From positions 186,001 through 250,000 of the forward strand of contig NZ_JAERRB010000004.1 of NCBI RefSeq assembly GCF_016735595.1: a stretch of DNA of 64,000 nt, written 5' to 3'. Positions 58,201 to 64,000 of the stretch are shown one piece after another. Made by a program: the position numbers and the translations under genes. The notes beneath the pieces are model-generated. The model had not been told where the DNA came from, did not search any database, and worked only from the letters and a program-made list of their open reading frames with translations. Source of the DNA: Chryseolinea lacunae. GTDB taxonomy: Bacteria > Bacteroidota > Bacteroidia > Cytophagales > Cyclobacteriaceae. Each line of letters starts with the position of its first letter. The first letter of the stretch is position 1.

Positions 58201-61200
58201 GTGATCTTCAGGGGAATTTCAATTTCGTAGTAGTTCTGATCGAAGTCTGTTCCCATGCGGAGGAAAGCATGGAGGTCGCCGTCGTTGGCGGTGCTGTTGG
58301 CGTGGAAATACATTTTCACACGGCCATAGTTGAACAAGTCTACCGAGGCGTTTTTATAAATGGCGCGCGAGTCGCCGTCGTTCAATCCTTCCACACATAC
58401 CTGCACCGATTGTTCGTTGAGCTGGCGTGGCACCGACGATGTGTTGTCGCGGTCGCGCACCACACCGGGAGGAATAACGTAGCCCGATTTGTTTTCGGAC
58501 GCGGCGGCATTCTCTTCCAGGTTCACCACGTTCACGGTGAAGTTGTTGGGATCAAGCTCAGGGTCGGGCTTCAGATCGCCCTCCAAAAGGTTGTCGGTAT
58601 ATCTTCTCCAACGGCTGCCCACCATGCGGAAGTTGGCAAAACGCAACACCACCGGATCTTTGAAACCGGTCAGCAACATGCGGGCATACTTGATGGACTT
58701 GAACCCATCGATGTTCCCGAATTTTTCTTCAAACTGACGCACCGGAATTCTGAACAAATACCAGGTAACACGTTCAGGCGAATTTTGTGACGTGGCAGGA
58801 TCGGTCTGTATCGCATCCACGATGTATTCTTTTCCGATGCCCAATCCGCCCGGCTTCAAATCCATGTCATACTGATAGTACTCTTCCAATTCGCTCAGCG
58901 TGTTGTCGGCGTTGAGATCTTCGTTGTCTGGAATGGTACTGCCCGAGGGCGTCACAGCGTCGGCACCGGTGATGACGGGCGAGTTGCCGTCCTGACCGTT
59001 GATGTTTTTGTAACGCTCCAGGATTTGTGCGTTGGCGTCGTCAAGGTCGGAGCCCAGGAAATATTTAAAGTTATCGGCCGAGGGATCTTGTATCGCTTTG
59101 TCGCGCGCCGCGCCACTCAGTTGGTTGATGTAGTCCTGGAAGAACGTTGCCTCTGTCGCTGTTGACATACCATCCAACCCCACATCCTGGAAGGCACGGG
59201 CAGACGCATCGTTGTCGAACGCGTTGGTGAGGTATTGTTGGGTTGTTACATAGCCCCAGGCATTTTGTGACGCACCGCCGGCATTCGGGTTGCCGTCGCG
59301 GGGCAATCCATTTTCGAAAGCATGCTTGGAGTCGCGGGCCACGTCTTCCGAAATGCTTCCCAATTGAAACACAAGCTTGCCCCCGGTTCTGTTGGGCTGC
59401 GGCGTGGCGGTGATACCGTCGTCGATATATCCGTATTGAGAATTGATGAACGGATCGAGCAGCCAGAATTCTACATACTCGATGTTAGCTTTATCAAAAT
59501 CCACCTCCGTGCGAATGGCATTGGTAATGGCTCCCCAATTGCTTTCGGGAGTGTTCAGAAAACCTTCGGATGTTTGAAGCGGATTGTAGTTGTAGGGGCC
59601 ACGTTCGCGGGGGTAGTAGGCGACATCAAAAATCTGTTCATAGAAAATGCCCTGCGGAAGCTGACGCAGTGGGAATATTTCTTTCGGACCCACCGGGCGC
59701 ACATAGTGGTTCTTGAGGTCGTTGTCGGTAATGTTTTTTGGTTTAAACTGTCCGACATCGCGATAGAGCTGATTGTCCACTTGATACCATGCAATCTTGG
59801 CGCGCTTGAAACCGGCTTCAATCATGTTAGGCTGACCGTTGCTGGGATCATAGGCCCAGTCGTCGGACTTGGGTACAGACGAGAGTTTCCATCCGGCAGG
59901 CGCCATGAGTGAGTAGGGCGTTGCCGTGTTCTCAAAGTCATCGATGTAGGCTGTGCCTTCGCCGTCGATAACATTCGAGGTGCCCGGCAATAACTGGGCA
60001 AACTCACCCGTCATGGTCACGGTCGATTGTTCCTTGGTTTGCAAAAACGGCAAGGCATCCACCATCTTGGTGAGCATGCGGCTTTTTTTGTTCACATTGA
60101 AATCGACTCCGTACTGCATGTTTCGCGCAGGCTCTGTTCCAATCTGGTTGCGGCTGATGAGGGGCCGCTCGTTGTAATACAGGAAAGTCGATCCCAGGTT
60201 TATGTCGTCCGTGAGGTGATAGTCGAAACGGGAACCAAGCAAGCTTCGTGTTTGAAACGCAAACGGGTCCGACTGCTCATACTTCACTTCGATGTTTTTT
60301 CCGGAGCTGAGAATAGATTCGTTGAGGATGGTGACTTTGCCAAACGTATAGTCCACCACATAGTCCGTTCCTTCATTCAGCGGAATGCCGCCGGCGTATA
60401 GCTTTACCGATCCTTGCGACACCCCGAAGCCGGGAATCAGAATTTCTTTCGATGACCCGGCGCTGTAAAGACCCTTCAGGTAGAATTTGTTTTTGGTGGC
60501 AAACAGTTCGGCGTCTGCTTTTGTGGTGTGATAGAGGGTGTCGAATGCGTATTTCTGAATGAGATAACTTTCGTTGCTTTCACCCCGGAAGGCTTCGCGC
60601 AGACCTTTACTGAACGGATGCAGGAACGGGAAAATGATCATCCCCGTGGTGGAATTGATAGTGACCCCTTCAATGTAGTCGAAGTTCCCGTCTTTCTGCG
60701 GGTCGTTCACCGGGTTGAGTTTGTCGAGGCCGAGAACTTCCACAAGCTGTCGCGTGCGCACACGTGTGCCCTCCTGCAGTTGGGGGTTGTCGATACCGCT
60801 TTTGTCGTCGCGATAGATGACGCGCAGCTGGAAGCCTTCGCGCACGAGTTGCGTCACGTTGAGGTTGTAGATGTTCTTCATCATCAGATCCCACGTAGGC
60901 AAGATGTTCTTGTTGTTGTCGCGCACGGCCACTTTGCGTGGACGGAGCAGTTTCAGGAACACCACTTCGTTGTCTTTCAAGCTGGCATAGTCATCCGAAA
61001 GTTCGCCGACGCGATAGGCGCGGCCGTTGTAGGTGTACTCATAGGCCACGGCAAGCGCTTCGTCGTTTTGAAGCTTGCGGGTCAGCGTGATATAGCCCAA
61101 CTGTTGGTGAAAGGTGAATTCGGTAGGGGAAAGCTTGCGGGCGCCGGTAATTTTTTCGTAGTCGGTGCCGTTCACCATGCTTGTGAAAGGACCACCCGCA

Positions 61201-62483
61201 CCCGACACGGCATCAATGATGCCATCTGCATCGCGTTGCAATCCTTTAACCCGGTCGAACAGAATGTTTGCTTTGTTGTCGTTTGCACGCACACTGGTGG
61301 GCGTCACTTGCGAGTTATAAATTCGCGTGGGCTCTGCCAAGTCCATAAAGGCCATCACGTTGCGCAGGGTCTGCGTGTCGTTGTTCCGGTTCAGGATGTA
61401 TACTTCCACGCGGGTAATGTTCACGCCCGAGATAATCTGCGGCGGATTGCTGACCCAGGCTTCGTAGTTGTCGCGGAAAAATTGTCCGAGGAAAAAGTGG
61501 CGGTTCTCGTCGTAGTTGGAGGCAATGAACTCAAACGGCCGGCCCTGTCCGCTGTTGTTGTTGCCGCCCAGGTTGATGGATGCTGTCTTGCCGCGTTGCG
61601 TGGTGGCGATGGCGGTCACGTCGAGTTTTCCAAACTGCATTTTGGCTTTGATACCAAACAGGTTTTGGGCGCCCTGAATGAGCGTGTTGTTCAGGGGGAG
61701 GCTCACGTTTCCGATTTCCAGCTTTTGCAGGATGTCTTCCTTGAAGCCGGTATACTCCACCTTCATGTTGTTCTGAAAGTCGAACGAGTTGTTGTTGTCG
61801 AAGTTGGCGGTCACGGCCAGCTTCTCGCCCACTTTGCCCACCACACTCATGTTGATTTGCTGGTCGAATTCAAACCCGCCGTTGCGTTGCTGGCGTATGG
61901 GAATGTTGGGGTTGTTGAGGCGTTGAAACGCGGCGCCTAAGTCAAGGGTCACAAAGCCGCGGGGCACAAGCTCTACGTAGCTTCCGCCGAAGATGCGGTC
62001 GAGCACGGGGCTGATAAATATTTTGGGGATGAGGCTGCGGCCACTCACGGCGCTCTCGCCATCCTGGGCGCGGGCGCGTCCCTTCCAATAGCTTTTGAGA
62101 ATCTGGCGGTCCTGATATTGCTTGAACTCCGAGAACGACATGCTCGACGCGGGCCGGTAGTTGAGGTCACCGATCTTTTCGTAGATGGTATAGTTCATGG
62201 CCGTGTCGATGTCCACATCCAGTTTCATCTGGTTGGGATCCTTCAGGTAGAGGGGCGACGCGGTGGTGGTATTTGAAAATGGATCGCCATAGCGGTCTGT
62301 GGCCCGATAAGTCGGGCGACGGCTAGGGGTGTAGGCATCTCTTTTGGTAGTGTCGGCAGGGTTTTGGCGCGTAGGCCTGACCTGGCCGAATCCCATATGA
62401 GAAACGAGCAAAAAACTCAGCCATGCTACAAACAACCGGCCAAGCGTAAGAGCAACCTGATGCTTCCGAGTAGAGACAGTCAA
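55257..62483 (-). CDS. sprA: Cell surface protein SprA, type IX secretion outer-membrane translocon
   Basis: This protein has 2408 residues, within the known range of SprA/Sov (about 2400-2500). It forms the giant single-chain beta-barrel through which T9SS cargo crosses the outer membrane and is needed for gliding in flavobacteria. It starts at TTG (62483), 5 bp after the ruvA stop; a signal peptide follows ([20 protein letters not shown]). Characteristic segments are [60 protein letters not shown] and the terminal strand [13 protein letters not shown]. The ruvA-sprA-gcvH order is seen in other Bacteroidota. Confidence 0.97.
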   Translation of the reverse strand: MTVSTRKHQVALTLGRLFVAWLSFLLVSHMGFGQVRPTRQNPADTTKRDAYTPSRRPTYRATDRYGDPFSNTTTASPLYLKDPNQMKLDVDIDTAMNYTIYEKIGDLNYRPASSMSFSEFKQYQDRQILKSYWKGRARAQDGESAVSGRSLIPKIFISPVLDRIFGGSYVELVPRGFVTLDLGAAFQRLNNPNIPIRQQRNGGFEFDQQINMSVVGKVGEKLAVTANFDNNNSFDFQNNMKVEYTGFKEDILQKLEIGNVSLPLNNTLIQGAQNLFGIKAKMQFGKLDVTAIATTQRGKTASINLGGNNNSGQGRPFEFIASNYDENRHFFLGQFFRDNYEAWVSNPPQIISGVNITRVEVYILNRNNDTQTLRNVMAFMDLAEPTRIYNSQVTPTSVRANDNKANILFDRVKGLQRDADGIIDAVSGAGGPFTSMVNGTDYEKITGARKLSPTEFTFHQQLGYITLTRKLQNDEALAVAYEYTYNGRAYRVGELSDDYASLKDNEVVFLKLLRPRKVAVRDNNKNILPTWDLMMKNIYNLNVTQLVREGFQLRVIYRDDKSGIDNPQLQEGTRVRTRQLVEVLGLDKLNPVNDPQKDGNFDYIEGVTINSTTGMIIFPFLHPFSKGLREAFRGESNESYLIQKYAFDTLYHTTKADAELFATKNKFYLKGLYSAGSSKEILIPGFGVSQGSVKLYAGGIPLNEGTDYVVDYTFGKVTILNESILSSGKNIEVKYEQSDPFAFQTRSLLGSRFDYHLTDDINLGSTFLYYNERPLISRNQIGTEPARNMQYGVDFNVNKKSRMLTKMVDALPFLQTKEQSTVTMTGEFAQLLPGTSNVIDGEGTAYIDDFENTATPYSLMAPAGWKLSSVPKSDDWAYDPSNGQPNMIEAGFKRAKIAWYQVDNQLYRDVGQFKPKNITDNDLKNHYVRPVGPKEIFPLRQLPQGIFYEQIFDVAYYPRERGPYNYNPLQTSEGFLNTPESNWGAITNAIRTEVDFDKANIEYVEFWLLDPFINSQYGYIDDGITATPQPNRTGGKLVFQLGSISEDVARDSKHAFENGLPRDGNPNAGGASQNAWGYVTTQQYLTNAFDNDASARAFQDVGLDGMSTATEATFFQDYINQLSGAARDKAIQDPSADNFKYFLGSDLDDANAQILERYKNINGQDGNSPVITGADAVTPSGSTIPDNEDLNADNTLSELEEYYQYDMDLKPGGLGIGKEYIVDAIQTDPATSQNSPERVTWYLFRIPVRQFEEKFGNIDGFKSIKYARMLLTGFKDPVVLRFANFRMVGSRWRRYTDNLLEGDLKPDPELDPNNFTVNVVNLEENAAASENKSGYVIPPGVVRDRDNTSSVPRQLNEQSVQVCVEGLNDGDSRAIYKNASVDLFNYGRVKMYFHANSTANDGDLHAFLRMGTDFDQNYYEIEIPLKITRPVESTDPNEIWPSENDIDIALDELYALKAQRDREGFPLTELFPREGPKQVDRHLIRIFGRPDLSSVQVLMIGIRNPKTADRKTLSACIWANELRVTDFNRTPGWAVSSTISAKLADFATVTGAFRHTTFGFGNVSSKIFERTRDETTSYDVSANVNVDKLLPGNTGIKIPMFASFQNTTINPNYDPANPDMKIDAALKSFNTDDERNAYLKLIRDQETRRSLNFINVRKVKTRADAPIRLWDIENFAFSYSYSEAMRSNFTIKESVQKQYKGSIAYTFSPKNTGIEPFKNSTGLNSPWLKVVKDFNFSLMPSSIGVRLDLDRSFGKNVYRNDGFVSAPNYLKYFTFNRQYNVRWNLSKNLSFDYNSRMNAIIDEPDGEGDSVRAEIKKNLKKLGRAKLFDQSLTANYTVPLDKIPATDWLGADYRYNVSFNWRAGPRNDPDLPSPVVGQPDIVVGLPDSLDFKNTIQNQREQNFTGRIDMIKLYNKIKFLKELNAAPKVSTRTNPKVPPKPSKADTVKQKTMPGLAKGFFRLLMSLRSINGTYTLSEGTILPGFLQTPKYFGMDQDWNAPGWGFILGSQDPNIRFKAANNGWLTDKKSLTMPFTQQKNQSINLRANIEPSPDLKIQVDFKKETTNSFQSIFRKDSTGGYSDLNPSRGGSYRISFNTIRTAFNKSNGGVESEVFHQFEQNLAEIKDRFRQFSGAEFDSTSQDVVIPAFIAAYSGKDAKTISLSPFPKIPMPNWRIDYTGLNKINFFKNAFQSITISHGYQSSYSVMNYSNSLEFNDPGKLVLNQPIEDYNRTYFGSKNSEGNYTPVYVISQVLISEQFAPLFGVNVRTKSRVTANFQYKTKRDLSLTISNAQITELVSKDISFELGFTKNNMKLPFKSEGRLIVLKNDVTFRLNATVSDSKTIQRKVDELNVVTNGNINIQLRPNISYVVNQKLNVQAYFERTINEPQVSNSYRRATTRFGVQIRFSLAQ

Positions 62484-62488
62484 ACGTA

Positions 62489-63082
62489 CTATGCGTTTTT
62501 TAGGGCCTGCTTAACTAAATCTTCTAAGGTAATGGTATTTCCTGATTTTTTCAGGACGGTATCTACACTTTTCTCTGCCGCCGCCTTAGGCAGGCCGAGT
62601 GTGAGCAAAGCTGATAACGCCTCCTTCCGCAGGGTATTGTGAGGCCCCATTGAAATAGACGGCTGTGTTTCTTCCCAGCTTTCTTTCTTCAGTTTGTCTT
62701 TCAATTCAATGATGACCCGCAGCGCAGTTTTGCCGCCAATGCCTTTGATGGCCTGCAGGGCAGCGGCATCTTCGCGCACAATGGCCGTCTTCAACTCCGA
62801 ACTGTTCATATACGACAACATGACAATGGCCGTGCTCGGCCCCACACCACTCACCGACACCAGTTGCTGAAAAAGTTTCTTCTCGGTTTCGCTGCTGAAT
62901 CCAAACAACACATGCGCATCCTCGCGTATGTTGAGGTGCGTGTGCAACATGATATTCTCCTGGTCTTTGATTTCGGAAAACGTCTGAAGGGAGATGTGCA
63001 GCAGGTAGCCCACACCGTTCACGTCCATGATCACGTGGGTCGGGTCCTTGTGCACAAGTCTGCCTTTGAGGAAAGCGATCAT
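62489..63082 (-). CDS. ruvA: Holliday junction branch migration protein RuvA
   Basis: This 197-residue DNA-binding subunit of the RuvAB branch-migration complex has the N-terminal OB domain (MIAFLKGRLVHKDPTHVIMD). The tandem helix-hairpin-helix motifs are LVSVSGVGPSTAIVML and LQAIKGIGGKTALRVIIELK. The C-terminal RuvB-binding domain (EALSALLTLGLPKAAAEKSV) follows a short linker. It is directly upstream of sprA with a 5-bp gap, so sprA probably depends on ruvA transcription. Confidence 0.96.
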   Translation of the reverse strand: MIAFLKGRLVHKDPTHVIMDVNGVGYLLHISLQTFSEIKDQENIMLHTHLNIREDAHVLFGFSSETEKKLFQQLVSVSGVGPSTAIVMLSYMNSSELKTAIVREDAAALQAIKGIGGKTALRVIIELKDKLKKESWEETQPSISMGPHNTLRKEALSALLTLGLPKAAAEKSVDTVLKKSGNTITLEDLVKQALKNA

Positions 63083-63192
63083 TTTTTTTGACCGCTAAGT
63101 TAATCGAAAGAATAAATAATAGGTGCTCCCGGCAGACAAGAAGCACACAAATCCGGTAGGAATAGAATGCTATCTCCGCGCAAAACACAAAC

Positions 63193-63253
63193 GGCGCGAA
63201 AAACCCCGGACACGTGATGCTGCGAAAATGCATCACGCCGTTGTTGTCGCGCC
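63193..63253. other. Nested inverted repeats in the malic enzyme-ruvA spacer
   Basis: An inner hairpin CGTGATGC-9 nt-GCATCACG (63213-63237) is enclosed by GGCGCG (63193-63198) and CGCGCC (63248-63253). No T tract follows on either strand, so it is either a weak terminator or a structured leader of the ruvA-sprA transcript. Confidence 0.45.
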
Positions 63254-63296
63254 GCTATGTTTCGTAATGCTCAACCTGTGAGCCGTCCGGAAATTT

Positions 63297-64000
63297 CTAT
63301 AAGTGTTTGTTCTGTTCGTGCAGCTGTGCATCCACCACGGCAATGGCCGCCATGTTCACAATTTCACGAATCGAACTTCCCAATTGCAACACGTGCACAG
63401 GTTTCTTCATGCCCAGCAGAATGGGGCCGATGGTTTCGGCGCCGCCAATTTCCATCAGCAACTTGTAGGCGATGTTGCCTGAAGCCAGGTTGGGGAATAT
63501 AAGCGTGTTGGCACCTTCATTGGCCAACGCGCTGAACGGAAATGTTTCCTGCTGCAGGCCGGTGTTCAGGGCCACGTTGGCTTGCATGTCGCCTTCCACC
63601 ACGAGGTCGGGATTTTTGAGCTTCGCGAGGCGCACGGCTTCTCTTGCCTTTTCGGGCACTTCGCCTTTCGAGCTTCCAAAGTTTGAATAGGATAGCATGG
63701 CCACGCGTGGTTCCATGTCGAAGAACTTCACGCCGTGTGCCGTCAGCTCGATGATCTCGGCGAGTTGTTGGGCGTTGGGGTCAACGTTCACGGTGGTGTC
63801 GGCAAAGAAGAATGTGCCGCGTTTCGTAAACATGATGTACATGCCCGCCACGCGGTTCACGCCTTCGGCCGTGCCAATAATTTGCAGCGATGGCAATATG
63901 GTTTTCGGATAGTCCTTTGTGAGACCGCTCACCAGGGCGTCGGCATCGCCGTGCTCCACCATCATGGCGGCGAAATAGTTTCGCTCGCGCATCAGGCGCT
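63297..64000 (-). CDS. NADP-dependent malic enzyme, C-terminal phosphotransacetylase-like domain (truncated by window edge)
   Basis: The frame is open past the window end (codons before the ATG at 63992 continue as R-L-M-R-E-R), so only the C-terminal 234 or so residues are visible. They form the PTA-like domain of large malic enzymes: RNYFAAMMVEHGDADALVSG, TKRGTFFFADTTVNVDPNA, MLSYSNFGSSKGEVPEKARE and VLQLGSSIREIVNMAAIAVV. In these enzymes the domain is regulatory (acetyl-CoA-responsive) and the N-terminal half carries malate oxidation. It is upstream of ruvA, with a hairpin-rich 214-bp spacer. Confidence 0.9.
   Translation of the reverse strand, partial: RLMRERNYFAAMMVEHGDADALVSGLTKDYPKTILPSLQIIGTAEGVNRVAGMYIMFTKRGTFFFADTTVNVDPNAQQLAEIIELTAHGVKFFDMEPRVAMLSYSNFGSSKGEVPEKAREAVRLAKLKNPDLVVEGDMQANVALNTGLQQETFPFSALANEGANTLIFPNLASGNIAYKLLMEIGGAETIGPILLGMKKPVHVLQLGSSIREIVNMAAIAVVDAQLHEQNKHL

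Noticed and set aside
60528-61940. Long open frame (470 codons) antisense to sprA, and similar ones at 56100-57479, 19629-20957, 5349-6425 and 3065-4048
   Set aside because: They lie exactly opposite well-supported genes, have His/Val/Phe-heavy low-plausibility translations without motifs, and arise from the codon bias of the sense strand.
1-64000. tRNA, rRNA, CRISPR arrays, insertion sequences, prophage or integrase genes
   Set aside because: None seen by eye: spacers are short, no cloverleaf or spaced direct repeats stand out, and no transposase or integrase motifs occur. A dedicated scan (for example covariance-model tRNA search) would be needed to be certain.

Overview
The window looks like chromosome from a gliding-type member of the Bacteroidota, most likely of the Cytophagales. 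Evidence: a 2408-residue SprA (type IX secretion translocon), a GWxTD-domain protein, a 7TMR-DISM histidine kinase, a SusC-like regulatory domain, DUF5723 and PD40/OmpA outer-membrane proteins, and several -7 boxes of the Bacteroidota form TAnnTTTG. GC content is moderate and genes are tightly packed. I cannot name the genus. I found no rRNA, tRNA, CRISPR array, transposase or prophage gene.

Layout. 1-7420: two convergent operons, three glycosyltransferases on + and a nucleotidyltransferase, two paralogous radical SAM enzymes and a methyltransferase on -; this reads as a surface-glycan or specialised-metabolite locus. 7684-10578: acetyl-CoA synthetase and a D-2-hydroxyacid dehydrogenase. 10968-16017: a translationally coupled outer-membrane operon (lipoprotein, DUF5723 protein, PD40/OmpA protein). 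16210-18102: a MuiA/DUF4139 protein carrying an inserted SusC-like domain. 18103-25864: a long minus-strand run with RlmB, pterin dehydratase, DUF493, PpiD-like foldase, CNNM/CBS protein, LptC, an outer-membrane protein and CoaX. 25899-28377: AnmK and aspartokinase, convergent on a bidirectional terminator. 28571-31530: a YD-type lipoprotein, a toxin-antitoxin-like pair whose kinase-like toxin is broken by a one-base frameshift, and a dihaem cytochrome c. 31639-34219: a NarL-type two-component pair. 34561-40367: M16 protease, inositol-phosphatase-family enzyme, RsmI and the GWxTD protein. 40539-46580: a methyltransferase, an ECF sigma/anti-sigma pair, a 32-residue membrane ORF and a giant TPR protein. 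46835-53711: an SNase-fold protein that has lost catalytic residues, a basic secreted protein, DeoC with an aldehyde dehydrogenase, an unknown two-gene wHTH/membrane unit, acylphosphatase and a beta-CASP MBL protein. 53815-64000: lipA, gcvH, sprA, ruvA and the end of a malic enzyme.

Most of the window is housekeeping and envelope biogenesis. The most unusual items are the frameshifted zeta-like toxin module (29692-30541), the paired radical SAM cluster (2738-7420), the catalytically degenerate SNase-fold protein (46835-47329), an aldehyde dehydrogenase with Gly in place of the general-base Glu (48642-50261), the MuiA/SusC-domain hybrid (16210-18102), a sigma factor with no usable ATG, and the orphan wHTH/membrane pair (50293-51206). 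All function calls rest on motif recognition by eye; no database search was run.
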